The notes under the pieces are model-generated. The model searched no databases. It saw only the letters and a program-made list of their open reading frames with translations, and had not been told where the DNA came from. From a virus: a DNA stretch of 64,000 nucleotides. Of this stretch, positions 16,819 through 26,711 are shown piece after piece (the stretch's first letter is position 1; every line of letters starts with the position of its first letter). The stretch lies in the IMG/VR virus record IMGVR_UViG_3300023174_000045, positions 1 to 64,000 of that record; one strand, 5' to 3'. The translations under genes and the position numbers were made by a program.

Positions 16819-18558
16819 GTGGCAATCGTACAAATATCAAGAATCACCAACCGCAAAGGTCTAGCAGTAGACCTACCGCAACCTTTAGCCGGCGCTGAAC
16901 TGGGATGGGTTGTCGACGAGCGCAGATTGTTCATTGGCAACGGCACACTGGAAGAAGGTGCTCCTGTTGTAGGCAACACAGAAGTTCTCACTGAATTTTC
17001 AGATATTTTGAGTTTCGCTGACCAGTACACCTACCAAGGCACAGCAGCAGGGTACATTGTGCAAACTGGCCCAACACCAGGATCTCCTGTCACACAAAGC
17101 CTTCAAAACAGATTGGACAGTTTTGTTGTGGTCACAGACTTTGGGGCCACTGGCGATGGTGTCACAGACGACACTGCTGCCATCAATCGTGCATTGTATC
17201 AATTGTACTGTGTGCAAAACAACACACAAACACGCCGTGGATTGTTTTTTCCAGCAGGTACTTACATTGTAACTGATACTATCAACGTTCCAAGTTTTGC
17301 CAAGTTATACGGTGAAGGACTTGAAGGGTCTATTATTAGTTTTAATGTACAGAATTGGGCAGCCAACACTGCATACGCATCTGGAGTATTGGTATACAAC
17401 ACATCCAACACCACATATTATCGAAGCATCGCCACAGTTCCAGCCACTGGAATTTCTGTAACCGACACTCTATATTGGACAGCGACCACTTTGCCCACTT
17501 ATGTCATGCGCACGGCAGACAGCATGCAACAAACTGGTGCCAACATTGCCACCAATGGTGCCACACCACCACAAAACATTGATGTGTCAGAGATCAGCAT
17601 TGTTACCAACAAATCAAATCATGGCATGCTGGTAGAGAAAGCCAATCAATGTTATTTCAATGTAAACATTGCTGGTACGTTGACCACTGCTGATCTTACC
17701 ACCACTGCCAACGCCACAGTTGCAGTGGAATTCAGTAGCACAGCAAGTTTACCATGCACTCAAATTGAATTCAACGGTTTTGCATTTTCTGGATTTACAT
17801 ATGGCGTGAATACTGCCCAACAAATTAAAAGCGCACTCTTTACCGGTGGTTCATTTGACACATTGTATCAAGGCATATTGTTGGGTGGCGCCAGTCTCAG
17901 CAACGGCGGGGCACAAGGTGTTCGCATTACCAACAACATATTCGACAACATCTACGAAGAAGGTGTTTATTTTTATGGTGTGGGCATGAACGCCACAGGA
18001 TATAATATTTTTTATGACGTGGGCAATCACTTCAATGGTGCAGGTAATCCAGCATCCGCAGTGATGACCATTGATTCGGCCAGCAATGTCAGCATGGGAG
18101 ACATGTTCCAACGCAGCCTAGCACAGGCCGCTGTATATCCCAGAATAAAATTATACAACATAGCTACCAGTACCATTCCTGCTGCCATTGCCATTGACAA
18201 TTCTGCTCAAATACAAATGGGAAGTTTCATTAGAGAAACTGGTCAACAAGCCACCATCACTGCCGGTGCTACCAACACCACATTATTCACAGTGAATACT
18301 GTGTTTATCAAAGCATTCAAGATGGAGTATACCATTGTGGTAGATACATCAGTGCGCACAGGCACCATGACCATTGTCAACGATCCAGACGACTCAGCAG
18401 GAGACACGTTGCAGTCCGTGGACGATTACGTAGAAAATTCTACAACAGATGTCACACTGTCAGTCACAGACGTTGATGGTACCATCACAGTATCTTATGC
18501 CGCTGGTCGTGCTGGTTTAATTTATTACAGTTTGACACATCTAGGACGTAGCACTTAA
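16819..18558 (+). CDS. Tail spike with pectate-lyase-type beta-helix
   Basis: A 579-residue adsorption protein. The N-terminal 80 residues (ending near LSFADQYTYQG) form a virion-binding part. Then VVTDFGATGDGVTDDTAAINRAL is the hallmark entry (about residues 95-115) of the Pectate_lyase_3 beta-helix seen in polysaccharide-degrading spikes. The C-terminal 100 residues are Thr/Val-rich and may trimerise. The GTG start is supported by AAGGA at the correct distance. It likely binds or cleaves host surface glycan. Confidence 0.82.
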   Translation: MAIVQISRITNRKGLAVDLPQPLAGAELGWVVDERRLFIGNGTLEEGAPVVGNTEVLTEFSDILSFADQYTYQGTAAGYIVQTGPTPGSPVTQSLQNRLDSFVVVTDFGATGDGVTDDTAAINRALYQLYCVQNNTQTRRGLFFPAGTYIVTDTINVPSFAKLYGEGLEGSIISFNVQNWAANTAYASGVLVYNTSNTTYYRSIATVPATGISVTDTLYWTATTLPTYVMRTADSMQQTGANIATNGATPPQNIDVSEISIVTNKSNHGMLVEKANQCYFNVNIAGTLTTADLTTTANATVAVEFSSTASLPCTQIEFNGFAFSGFTYGVNTAQQIKSALFTGGSFDTLYQGILLGGASLSNGGAQGVRITNNIFDNIYEEGVYFYGVGMNATGYNIFYDVGNHFNGAGNPASAVMTIDSASNVSMGDMFQRSLAQAAVYPRIKLYNIATSTIPAAIAIDNSAQIQMGSFIRETGQQATITAGATNTTLFTVNTVFIKAFKMEYTIVVDTSVRTGTMTIVNDPDDSAGDTLQSVDDYVENSTTDVTLSVTDVDGTITVSYAAGRAGLIYYSLTHLGRST

Positions 18559-18564
18559 CAATCA

Positions 18565-18990
18565 ATGTGGCCTAGAAACTTCAGTGAGCGGCTGGAGAGT
18601 TGGGCACAGTTAAGACAGCAATGTCAGACACTGGACTCAGAGCCTGCTTTAATCAAAATCAACGCCTGGTGGTTCCAGACTCCTTGGACTGCCTATCATT
18701 TGCACTGGGACGACCAGGCAGATTGGCCTGATCCTTGGCAATTATTGGGAGACGACCAATATTGTCCGGTTGCAAGAGGGCTGGGAATACTGTATACTAT
18801 TGCTATGCTAGACCGTGAAGACTTGCAGGATGCCTGCATGATCGAGTATCAAAGCGACAATTTAGTCCTGGTCAACAAAGAGAAATATATACTGAATTGG
18901 GATCCAGATCAAGTGTTAAATATCAGCCTGGGGCGATCAAAACCCAGGCGGCGTGTCAGTCAAGAAGAAATAAAACAAAAAATTCGTTAG
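18565..18990 (+). CDS. Hypothetical phage protein, 141 aa
   Basis: A tryptophan-rich soluble protein (MWPRNFSERLESW, NAWWFQTPWTAYHLHWDD). It lies between the tail spike and nrdA. The C-terminus is basic (SKPRRR, then EIKQKIR). I do not recognise the family, though proteins of this type occur in marine T4-like phages. There are six bases between its stop and the nrdA ATG, and AGGAAGAG serves nrdA. Confidence 0.65.
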   Translation: MWPRNFSERLESWAQLRQQCQTLDSEPALIKINAWWFQTPWTAYHLHWDDQADWPDPWQLLGDDQYCPVARGLGILYTIAMLDREDLQDACMIEYQSDNLVLVNKEKYILNWDPDQVLNISLGRSKPRRRVSQEEIKQKIR

Positions 18991-18996
18991 GAAGAG

Positions 18997-21312
18997 ATGA
19001 AAAGCATTACAGTTGTAAAGCGCAGTGGCCTTCGTGAGCCGCTGGCATTGGAGAAATGGCAAACCCAAATTGCCAAAGTATGCGCAGGCATAGCAGATGT
19101 TAGCCAGAGCATGGTAGAGATCAAAGCACAGTTGCACTTTTATGATGGTATTACCACTAAAGAAATTGATGGTATTACCCTACGTGCCATTGTGGACTTG
19201 ATTGACGTAGAGTCCAACCCTGATGTTGGGCACACCAACTATCAGTACGTGGCAGGCAAACAGCGACTATCAATGCTACGCAAAGATGTCTATGGCAGTT
19301 ATGATCCTCCCCACTTGTACGAGATCGTAAAGACCAATGTGGCCACTGGCTTGTACACTCCTGAACTCCTGGAGTGGTACTCAGAGGACGACTGGAACAA
19401 GATGAACGACATGATTGATCATGCCAAGGATGAGTCATACAGTTATGCCGCAGTAGAACAGTTGATTGAAAAATACCTAGTAAAGAATCGTAGCACAGGA
19501 CAAACATATGAAACTCCGCAAGTTAGATACATGGTGGCAGCGGCCACTGTATTCCACAAAGAAGAACCTAACACAGCTCGCATGCGCTATATCAAAGAAT
19601 ACTACACAGCAGCCAGCGACGGACTTTTCACTCTGGCAACACCTGTGTTGGCTGGGCTTGGTACTCCTACTAAGCAGTTTAGCAGTTGTGTTCTTATTAG
19701 ATCAGACGATGACCTGGATAGTATATTTGCCAGCGGTGAGATGATGGCCAAGTATGCGAGCAAACGTGCTGGCATTGGTTTAGAGATAGGACGACTGCGT
19801 CCACTAGGCAGTCCTATTCGTGGTGGCGAAATCATGCACACCGGCATGATTCCTTTTTTGAAAAAGTGGTTTGGTGATTTACGTAGTTGTAGTCAAGGAG
19901 GTATTCGCAATGCAAGTGCTACTGTTTTCTATCCTATTTGGCACCTTCAGTTTGATGATCTTATTGTGCTTAAAAATAACCAAGGCACAGAAGAGACTCG
20001 AGTCAGACACATGGACTACGGTGTGGTCCTTTCGGCGTTCTTCTGGAGACGTTTCAAGAACAAAGAGAACATAACATTCTTTGATCCCAACCAAGTACCT
20101 GATCTGTATGAAGCCTTTTATAGCAACACTGCGCTGTTTGAGGAACTGTATGTAAAATACGAAAAAGATCCTACCTTGCGTAAGAAAACCATGAACGCAG
20201 AAGATGTGTTCAAGTCAGGCATCTTGAAAGAACGCACTGACACTGGACGCATTTATCTTGTGTTCATTGACAATGTAATGAACCAAGGCCCATTCAATCC
20301 TGAATATCATACCATTTACCAGAGTAACCTTTGCTGTGAAATACTTCTTCCTACTAAACCCTTTAAACGTCTGGATGACCGTGATGGTCGTATCGCTCTT
20401 TGCACACTGGGCTCAATCAACTGGGGTGCGTTCCGTAATCCAGAAGACATGCGTCGTGCTTGCCGCATACTTCAGCGTAGCCTGTGTAACATTCTTGACT
20501 ATCAAGACTTTCTCTCCATCCAGTCTCAACTCTCAAACGACGAGATCCAGCCCTTGGGCATTGGAATCACAAACCTCGCCTACTGGCACGCCAAACGCAG
20601 CCTCCGGTACGGAGAACAAGACGCCTTGGCTGAAGTCAAGGCGTGGATGGAACATCAAGCCTACTACTTAACCGAAGCCACAGTAGAACTGGCCTGTGAA
20701 CGTGGTCCATGTTTGGACAGTGCAAAGACACGTTATGGACAAGGTGTTTTTCCTTGGGAACTACGTGCTCAAGGTGTAAATGAACTCACAGACTTTGCTC
20801 CAGAACTTGACTGGGAAACTCTGCGTACAAATATGAAACAGTATGGTGTACGCAATGCCACACTGATGGCGGTGGCACCTGTAGAGTCTAGTAGCGTTGT
20901 TATCAACTCAACCAATGGCATTGAAATGCCCATGAGCTTGATCTCAGTCAAAGAAAGCAAGGCAGGTAGCCTTACACAAGTTGTACCCGAGTATCACAGA
21001 CTCAAAAACAAGTATCAAATGATGTGGCAACAAAAAGATTGCGTGGGATATTTGAAAACAGCCGCTGTGTTGGCAGCCTACATTGATCAGTCAATTTCTA
21101 CAAACACTTTCTACAATCCTGCACACTGGCCAGATCGCAAAGTACCTACCACCTTGATTGCCAAGAACTTGATGCAAGCACATCACTGGGGCATCAAGAC
21201 ATTTTACTACAGCCTAATCAACAAACAAGGTGCCCGAGCAGACAAAGAAACTGCACCATTGGAAGTCATAGACTTTGATGATGCGGAAGACTGCGAATCT
21301 TGTAAACTGTAA
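18997..21312 (+). CDS. nrdA: Ribonucleotide reductase class Ia, alpha subunit NrdA
   Basis: Converts ribonucleoside diphosphates to deoxynucleotides. It is 771 residues, full length. An ATP-cone lies at the N-terminus (VVKRSG). Active-site signatures are present: FSSCV (redox cysteine), NLCCEI (Asn, thiyl Cys, Glu), LCTLGS (second redox cysteine), TFYYS (radical-transfer tyrosines) and a C-terminal CESCKL thioredoxin/glutaredoxin shuttle pair. A PRMT-like methyltransferase gene separates it from nrdB by a 2-base gap and a 4-base overlap, so the three are one operon, with a phage glutaredoxin downstream. Confidence 0.97.
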   Translation: MKSITVVKRSGLREPLALEKWQTQIAKVCAGIADVSQSMVEIKAQLHFYDGITTKEIDGITLRAIVDLIDVESNPDVGHTNYQYVAGKQRLSMLRKDVYGSYDPPHLYEIVKTNVATGLYTPELLEWYSEDDWNKMNDMIDHAKDESYSYAAVEQLIEKYLVKNRSTGQTYETPQVRYMVAAATVFHKEEPNTARMRYIKEYYTAASDGLFTLATPVLAGLGTPTKQFSSCVLIRSDDDLDSIFASGEMMAKYASKRAGIGLEIGRLRPLGSPIRGGEIMHTGMIPFLKKWFGDLRSCSQGGIRNASATVFYPIWHLQFDDLIVLKNNQGTEETRVRHMDYGVVLSAFFWRRFKNKENITFFDPNQVPDLYEAFYSNTALFEELYVKYEKDPTLRKKTMNAEDVFKSGILKERTDTGRIYLVFIDNVMNQGPFNPEYHTIYQSNLCCEILLPTKPFKRLDDRDGRIALCTLGSINWGAFRNPEDMRRACRILQRSLCNILDYQDFLSIQSQLSNDEIQPLGIGITNLAYWHAKRSLRYGEQDALAEVKAWMEHQAYYLTEATVELACERGPCLDSAKTRYGQGVFPWELRAQGVNELTDFAPELDWETLRTNMKQYGVRNATLMAVAPVESSSVVINSTNGIEMPMSLISVKESKAGSLTQVVPEYHRLKNKYQMMWQQKDCVGYLKTAAVLAAYIDQSISTNTFYNPAHWPDRKVPTTLIAKNLMQAHHWGIKTFYYSLINKQGARADKETAPLEVIDFDDAEDCESCKL

Positions 21313-21314
21313 TC

Positions 21315-22229
21315 ATGGACTTTTTAGATCGCGTTGATTTTGAAAATCACGATGGGGTATATCTCTCCATGTTAAATGATGTCTCACGAAATCATTTTTA
21401 TGATCAAATGTTAACTGAAGTTCGAGATCATGATTGTGTGGAAATCGGATTTGGTACTGGGTTGCTGAGCATGTTGGCCTTGAAGCATGGTGCCCGTAGC
21501 ATTGTGGCCTACGAGTCGGATCCTGATCGTTATCGCCTGGGTTGCGAAGTAATCAAAGTACTAAAACTACAAGATCGCGTCACCTTGATCAATCAACGCT
21601 ATGATCATACCTGTGAACATGAGCAAGAGGTAGTGTTCACTGAAACTGTGGATGACAACATCTGGGGCGAAGGTTTATACAACAGTTTGCCTAGACAGCC
21701 AGGTAAAAGATTTTTGCCAGGGCAGTATTTTTTAGAAATATATGCTGTACCAATATCCGCAGCCATTGCCAATGGTTTGATTCAAGCACATGAAGAAAAT
21801 TATTTCTCTCCAGGAGTAGATGTTGATCCCGGGTTTGTGTCATATGTCAACTTGTTGCTGTCAAAAAAATACAACAAACCCGTCAAATCAAAGGTAGGGT
21901 TGCCCAAGGGTGTGACAGAACTAACACCTATGTCGACCTACATAGACTGGACCAACAACAACACTTATGCCGGTCGATATATGGTTGATGCCAACGCATC
22001 TTTTGTGGATCAACCTATTCGTCAACTGCAAGTTGACACAGTCAAGCAGCCAGTGTTGATTGTACCCAGAGCAGGCATGCAACACGGTAGTGAACGTCTT
22101 TACTTGGATACCGGGCATTGGAAACCATCAGCAAATCCTGCTGTGATAAATGCACCCAATAGCCGAGTAATAGTGGAACATGATTTCCGCACTGGAAAAA
22201 TAACATATAAAATAGAGGAGTTAAAATGA
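21315..22229 (+). CDS. PRMT-like class I SAM-dependent methyltransferase
   Basis: A 304-residue methyltransferase. SAM-binding motif I is VEIGFGTGLLSMLALKHGA (near residue 42) and the post-I acidic position is YESD. FTETVDDNIWGEGLYN resembles the double-E loop of protein arginine methyltransferases, so a protein or peptide substrate is possible. It is placed exactly between nrdA and nrdB, which is unusual. A role in modifying RNR or a host protein cannot be told from sequence. The start is two bases after the nrdA stop, and the end overlaps nrdB by 4 bases. Confidence 0.7.
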   Translation: MDFLDRVDFENHDGVYLSMLNDVSRNHFYDQMLTEVRDHDCVEIGFGTGLLSMLALKHGARSIVAYESDPDRYRLGCEVIKVLKLQDRVTLINQRYDHTCEHEQEVVFTETVDDNIWGEGLYNSLPRQPGKRFLPGQYFLEIYAVPISAAIANGLIQAHEENYFSPGVDVDPGFVSYVNLLLSKKYNKPVKSKVGLPKGVTELTPMSTYIDWTNNNTYAGRYMVDANASFVDQPIRQLQVDTVKQPVLIVPRAGMQHGSERLYLDTGHWKPSANPAVINAPNSRVIVEHDFRTGKITYKIEELK

Positions 22230-23326
22230 GCCAAGCACAATACAACCTAGCCACCAAAACAGATTACTTACATCGCAAAATGTTTCTTGACCCAGCAGGT
22301 CCAGTCACAATTCAACGATTTGAAGAAGTCAAGTACAACAAACTTGTCAAGTTCGAACAAGAGGCACGTGGCTTTTTTTGGATTCCTGAAGAAGTGTCTT
22401 TGACCAAAGATGCCAACGACTTCAAGGAAGCAAGCGACACTGTGAAGCATATCTTTACATCAAACTTGTTGCGTCAAACAGCCTTGGACAGTTTGCAAGG
22501 ACGTGGTCCTGCACAGGTGTTTACTCCTGTGGTGGGCATTCCTGAACTGGAAGCCTTGATGTACAACTGGAGTTTCTTTGAAACCAACATCCACAGCCGC
22601 AGTTACAGTCACATCATTCGCAACATCTACAACGTGCCCAAGGATGTGTTCAACACTATCCATGACACCAAAGAGATTGTGGACATGGCATCAAGTGTGG
22701 GCAACTACTATGATCACTTGCACATGGTCAACTGTGAAAAGGAACTAGAAGTTCCTGTTAAAGAATCAGCACACATCAAAGCAATTTGGTTGGCACTGAA
22801 TGCGTCATATGCACTGGAAGCATTCCGCTTCATGGTGAGTTTTGCCACGTCATTGGCCATGGTTGAGAATCGCATCTTTATTGGCAATGGCAACATCATT
22901 AGTCTGATCCTGCAAGATGAAATCTTGCACAAGGACTGGACTGCTTGGATCATCAATCAAGTTGTGAAAGAAGATCCACGCTTTGCCGCAGCCAAAGCAG
23001 AATGTGAAGCTGAAGTGTATCAAATGTACCTGGATGTGATACGTGAAGAAAAGGCCTGGGCAGACTACTTGTTCCAGAAAGGTCCTGTGATTGGACTCAA
23101 TGCACAGATTCTCAAAGACTTTGTGGATTACACAGCAGTGGGCGCACTCAAAGAAATTGGTATCAAGTATCAAGAACCTGCACCACGTAGCACACCCATA
23201 CCTTGGTTCATGAAGCATGTGGACACAAGCAAGAAACAGTCGGCTCTTCAGGAAACAGAGAGTACCAATTATGTTTTGGGAGTTATGTCGGAAGAGTTAG
23301 ATTACGATGATTTACCTGATCTTTGA
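22226..23326 (+). CDS. nrdB: Ribonucleotide reductase class Ia, beta subunit NrdB
   Basis: Carries the diiron-tyrosyl radical cofactor for NrdA. It is 366 residues. [19 protein letters not shown] holds iron ligands Glu and His and the radical tyrosine (RSY). EILHKDW gives the second Glu/His pair. The acidic C-terminus (DYDDLPDL) is the NrdA docking tail. GAGG precedes the ATG. The last 44 bases overlap an antisense GIY-YIG endonuclease gene. Confidence 0.96.
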   Translation: MSQAQYNLATKTDYLHRKMFLDPAGPVTIQRFEEVKYNKLVKFEQEARGFFWIPEEVSLTKDANDFKEASDTVKHIFTSNLLRQTALDSLQGRGPAQVFTPVVGIPELEALMYNWSFFETNIHSRSYSHIIRNIYNVPKDVFNTIHDTKEIVDMASSVGNYYDHLHMVNCEKELEVPVKESAHIKAIWLALNASYALEAFRFMVSFATSLAMVENRIFIGNGNIISLILQDEILHKDWTAWIINQVVKEDPRFAAAKAECEAEVYQMYLDVIREEKAWADYLFQKGPVIGLNAQILKDFVDYTAVGALKEIGIKYQEPAPRSTPIPWFMKHVDTSKKQSALQETESTNYVLGVMSEELDYDDLPDL

Positions 23327-23843
23327 TCAATGACCATCCTTTAACTGATTTTTGACGAGGATTAACACCAAATAATGAATGAACATTGACTTTACAAAGA
23401 TTATATTTTGTATATAATTCACATTTGGTGCAATATTCAACAGCACCAGTGGCATGTTGAAAGCCATGTATAGTATGATCATATTGTCCATTCTGTTCTC
23501 CTTTAGTTTTACTCACTCGTCCTTTCATTTTAGATCGTTGTGCTTCTTTCTGAGTTTGGGTTCTAATTATTCCAGCAGAACCTTCGCCACCATCAGTTAA
23601 ATTTCTCAATATGCCAGTACCATTATCTTTACGGCCATACCAGCGTATCAGTCTTCTTTCAAGTGCTAACGCACCAATATCACTTAAATTTTGTTCAACT
23701 AAAACAATGCGAGATCTATCTTTGGGGACAGAAATGATTTTTTGATTTGTCCAGGCACGATATCCTTTGCCTTTACCAATATAATACGGAGTTCCATCTT
23801 TGCGCAAATATGCATAGACGTAAAAGTTTGTTGTTAAATACAT
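23283..23843 (-). CDS. GIY-YIG homing-type endonuclease
   Basis: A free-standing endonuclease of the T4 Seg type. [25 protein letters not shown] contains the GIY-YIG pair (YVY...YIG) and the following Arg; a Glu-containing helix ([11 protein letters not shown]) follows. A later cysteine-containing part ([14 protein letters not shown]) could bind zinc. The chosen start (MYLTT) has GGAGG 9 bases upstream; an in-frame ATG at 23864 is possible. It is antisense to nrdB and overlaps its 3' end, and it is AT-rich compared with nrd genes, as expected for an invading gene. Confidence 0.85.
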   Translation of the reverse strand: MYLTTNFYVYAYLRKDGTPYYIGKGKGYRAWTNQKIISVPKDRSRIVLVEQNLSDIGALALERRLIRWYGRKDNGTGILRNLTDGGEGSAGIIRTQTQKEAQRSKMKGRVSKTKGEQNGQYDHTIHGFQHATGAVEYCTKCELYTKYNLCKVNVHSLFGVNPRQKSVKGWSLIKDQVNHRNLTLPT

Positions 23844-23848
23844 GGCTG

Positions 23849-23864
23849 ATGCCCTCCACGGCAT
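23849..23864 (-). promoter_or_regulatory. Hairpin enclosing the endonuclease Shine-Dalgarno
   Basis: On the minus strand ATGCC-GTGGAG-GGCAT can fold with the GGAGG ribosome site in the loop and stem. T4 homing endonucleases such as I-TevI use similar hairpins to block translation from early read-through RNA. The stem has only 5 bp, so this is tentative. Confidence 0.3.
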
Positions 23865-23924
23865 TAGAGTAGTTGGGAATTTCCGTTCCGCGAACTACAC
23901 CTATATTTATATAAAAGGAAAAAT

Positions 23925-24152
23925 ATGTATAAACCCAATCCTGCAATAAGAGATTCTGAAGACTTTCAGAACATTCGCACTGTGATGCAAAAGTTTGAAC
24001 GCATTAAAGAAAAGAATCGCTGCTTGCGAGTGCAATTTTTAGACTGGTTGTCAGTGAAAATGCACACCTGGGCAGATGGTGTCAAAGCCATGTCGGATCG
24101 TATCGATTCACCATGTATTATTAAAATTGAACCCAAAGGAAAACAAAAATGA
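23925..24152 (+). CDS. Hypothetical phage protein, 75 aa
   Basis: A short basic protein (MYKPNPAIRDSEDFQNIRTVM...). AAGGAAAAAT precedes the ATG. It overlaps the glutaredoxin start by 4 bases, so the two are coupled. No family recognised. Confidence 0.65.
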   Translation: MYKPNPAIRDSEDFQNIRTVMQKFERIKEKNRCLRVQFLDWLSVKMHTWADGVKAMSDRIDSPCIIKIEPKGKQK

Positions 24153-24370
24153 AAGCCATAGTATGGAGCAAAGACCAATGTGCCTTTTGCGAACAAGCCA
24201 AGGCCTTGTTGGAAAGTCGGGGCATTGAATACGAAGTCCGCAACATCATGCATGACTGGACACGTGAACAATTATTAGAAGCAGTGCCCACTGCAAGATC
24301 AGTACCGCAGATCTTCTTGGATGAAGAATACGTGGGTGGATTTCAAGAACTGCGCCAAAGGTTGCAATAA
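24149..24370 (+). CDS. Glutaredoxin
   Basis: A 73-residue thiol-disulfide protein. The active site is CAFC (residues 11-14) and the cis-proline motif is SVPQIF, followed by the GG-containing VGGFQEL. It probably re-reduces the phage RNR, whose genes lie just upstream. The start overlaps the stop of the preceding gene and its own stop shares a base with the next ATG (TAATG). Confidence 0.93.
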   Translation: MKAIVWSKDQCAFCEQAKALLESRGIEYEVRNIMHDWTREQLLEAVPTARSVPQIFLDEEYVGGFQELRQRLQ

Positions 24371-24975
24371 TGACACAGTTCACATCTGACTGGTTCACCA
24401 ATGCACTGGTAAATTTTGAATACATTAAAAATTATCTCAGAGACACACAACCAATCAATGATATTCTTGAAATTGGCAGTCACGAAGGACGCAGTACTTG
24501 TTGGATGTTGGAAAACATGCTGACTGATACAGGCACAATTACTTGCGTAGATCCATTTGCTGACCGTCCTGTCACCGCATTCAGTTACGACACCATCCCA
24601 GAAGATCGCAGTATAGAACAACGTTTTAGATCCAACACAGCAGAATTCAAAAAGCCCAACCAAACTTTGGAAGTGCATGCCAACTTGAGTTTTTTTGCCT
24701 TGGCAGAATTGATTGTGCAAAAACGACAATATGATTTCATCTATGTAGATGGCAGTCACAGTGCTGACGATGTGTTGGCAGATGCAGTGATGTGTTTTGG
24801 CATGTTGCGTCCCGGAGGTGTGATGTTGTTTGATGATTATCTATGGGAAGATGGTGTTCAGGTTTACTTAGGGCGTCCCAAACAAAGCATAGATGCCTTT
24901 GTAAACATGTTCTATCACAGGCTCAAGTTGGGCCTGGTAAATTATCAGTTGGCAATAGTTAAAAAGGAAATATAA
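24370..24975 (+). CDS. Class I SAM-dependent methyltransferase (Methyltransf_24-like)
   Basis: A 201-residue methyltransferase. ILEIGSHEGRSTCWML is motif I, TCVDPF is the post-I acidic position, and YDFIYVDGSHSADDVLADA followed by RPGGVMLFDDYLW match the O-methyltransferase/Methyltransf_24 pattern. The likely substrate is a small molecule or sugar; it is not identifiable. Coupled by single-base overlaps to the genes on both sides. Confidence 0.75.
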   Translation: MTQFTSDWFTNALVNFEYIKNYLRDTQPINDILEIGSHEGRSTCWMLENMLTDTGTITCVDPFADRPVTAFSYDTIPEDRSIEQRFRSNTAEFKKPNQTLEVHANLSFFALAELIVQKRQYDFIYVDGSHSADDVLADAVMCFGMLRPGGVMLFDDYLWEDGVQVYLGRPKQSIDAFVNMFYHRLKLGLVNYQLAIVKKEI

Positions 24976-25271
24976 TGATTGAAGCAGGAAAAACATACAC
25001 CTTGCGCATGGGCTATGGTGAAGAGATTGTGGCAAAAATTACATCATTTGACAGCAGTACTTACACGCTGAGCAAGCCTGTAGCAGTGGTGCCCGGGCAA
25101 CAGGGTATACAGTTGATGAACTCATTGTTTACCGCAGATCCCGAGTCGGATGTCACGGTAAATATATCTAGCGTGGCCATGATCGCCCCTGTGCGTGAAG
25201 ACGTTGGGGACAGTTATTTGGAAGCCACAACAGGTATCAAGCCTGTGCGCAGTAAAATTTTAATGGGATAA
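24975..25271 (+). CDS. Hypothetical small beta-rich protein, 98 aa
   Basis: The N-terminal half is a beta-rich unit (TYTLRMGYGEEIVAKI, STYTLSKPVAVV). It stands directly before the PAAR spike-tip gene, which suggests a baseplate or virion role. No family recognised. Confidence 0.6.
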   Translation: MIEAGKTYTLRMGYGEEIVAKITSFDSSTYTLSKPVAVVPGQQGIQLMNSLFTADPESDVTVNISSVAMIAPVREDVGDSYLEATTGIKPVRSKILMG

Positions 25272-25272
25272 C

Positions 25273-25557
25273 ATGCCAGCAGTACAACGACAAGGAGATC
25301 CAAACTCATCAGGAGGAGTTAACTCTTCGGGCATAGCATCTGTGCGAGTAAATGGGCGTCCTGTGGTCGTGCCTGGGATCTCAGTCTCGCCACATCCTTG
25401 TTGTGGTGGCGACGGCTGCGGCGTACATTGTTCAGCAGTGACCTCAGGCGGTTCAGGATCAGTACGTGCTGGTGGTCGCCCTGTCATACGAGACGGCGAT
25501 TCGGACACTTGTGGACATCCTAGGGTAGCTGGCAGCACCACGGTGAGGGTAGCATAA
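25273..25557 (+). CDS. PAAR-repeat spike-tip protein
   Basis: A 94-residue protein that caps the central tail spike (T4 gp5.4 equivalent). It has repeated PAAR-type elements: GDPNSSGGVNSSG, VRVNGRPVVVPG, then VRAGGRPVIRDGD and a final CGHPRVAGS. The Cys/His residues (HPCC, CGVHC, CGHP) could bind the metal at the tip. It is followed without gap by two virion-type genes. Confidence 0.85.
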   Translation: MPAVQRQGDPNSSGGVNSSGIASVRVNGRPVVVPGISVSPHPCCGGDGCGVHCSAVTSGGSGSVRAGGRPVIRDGDSDTCGHPRVAGSTTVRVA

Positions 25558-26711
25558 TGGCCGAATCCATAGCAACACCACTGCAACTCACAGCAGGTCT
25601 AGGATTCTACGCAGGCAATGCTATCACGGCCAACACCGACTTGTCCAATAACATTTCCAGTTACAATGCATTGGCTCCTATTGCCAATTTGTTGTACACA
25701 ATCAATGCGGCTGCCAGCAATGTCAGTCTCAGCATTGGTGCTGGCACGTTGGCCAACTTGAAAACACTGGGTGCCAATGTGTCAGGCAACTATTGTCCTG
25801 CCCTGGGCGATTCAGTTCCTAGCAATATATCATGGACCGTGGGCAACGCTGGTTATGCCTCTACCATTACCACATCGGCCAGCACGTATTTGGGCTCAGG
25901 AGACTTTAGCAAATTTGCACAGGCATTTGGTGCCGCACAAGGTTACATCAGTTTTACCAACGGAATTATCAACAGTGCAGTCAATGCCAACAGCACTGAT
26001 TATCTTGGTCCAACATTTACCAACATGGACAATTTGATCACTGGGGATCTTGCACAGGTTAATTTGGCATTGGGTGCTCTTGGTGCTGACCTTGCACTGT
26101 GTGGAGATTTATTTGCCTTGGACAACATTGAACAATTTGGAACTCCGGCCGCATTGCTACAACAACTTGCAATCAAAGGCAACATGTTGAATGGTACCAC
26201 ACCGTGTGTGACCACGGCACTGAAAGCTCAAGGCCTAACTGATGCGGCCATTGCAGCCTTGGTCAACAACGATGTTCAAAGTTTGTACAAACCCAACGGA
26301 TTGACTCCAAATCAATTCGACACTTTACAAAAAGCCGCTTATCCAGCATTGACCAATGTTAGAGGTGATTGTTTGCAAAATGTGTTGGACATTTTGGATT
26401 GTACTTTGCCCAACATTGAAACCATGGCTGACTTGTTGGATCCTGTGATGATTTTCCCCACCAGTTATTCCAGTCTCACATTGCCCACGCCCGACGGGCC
26501 TGTGCTGATCTACAACGTAGATGGCAGTGTCAACAGTGCAGTTGAACCCATATTAAATTCAGGTGCATTGACCCCAGTTGGATGTGACCAATTGGCAAAA
26601 ATCATACCTGCGGCCAACGCCGCGGCCAATCGTGCTTTGCAAATTGCATTCCAACAGGTCAAAGGTATCAGTAATACCACAGTACCAAAATTGGCAGCTA
26701 TATTACAATGA
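25557..26711 (+). CDS. Virion protein, probably baseplate-associated
   Basis: A 384-residue Ala/Asn/Leu-rich protein with few charges and no enzyme motif. It starts on the last base of the PAAR stop and overlaps the next gene by 4 bases. Its place immediately after the spike tip suggests a baseplate component. This kind of protein is common in marine T4-like phages but I cannot name it. Confidence 0.6.
   Translation: MAESIATPLQLTAGLGFYAGNAITANTDLSNNISSYNALAPIANLLYTINAAASNVSLSIGAGTLANLKTLGANVSGNYCPALGDSVPSNISWTVGNAGYASTITTSASTYLGSGDFSKFAQAFGAAQGYISFTNGIINSAVNANSTDYLGPTFTNMDNLITGDLAQVNLALGALGADLALCGDLFALDNIEQFGTPAALLQQLAIKGNMLNGTTPCVTTALKAQGLTDAAIAALVNNDVQSLYKPNGLTPNQFDTLQKAAYPALTNVRGDCLQNVLDILDCTLPNIETMADLLDPVMIFPTSYSSLTLPTPDGPVLIYNVDGSVNSAVEPILNSGALTPVGCDQLAKIIPAANAAANRALQIAFQQVKGISNTTVPKLAAILQ

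Noticed and set aside
23866-23924. Group I intron next to the GIY-YIG gene
   Set aside because: nrdB is uninterrupted and full length, so the endonuclease is free-standing and not intron-borne.
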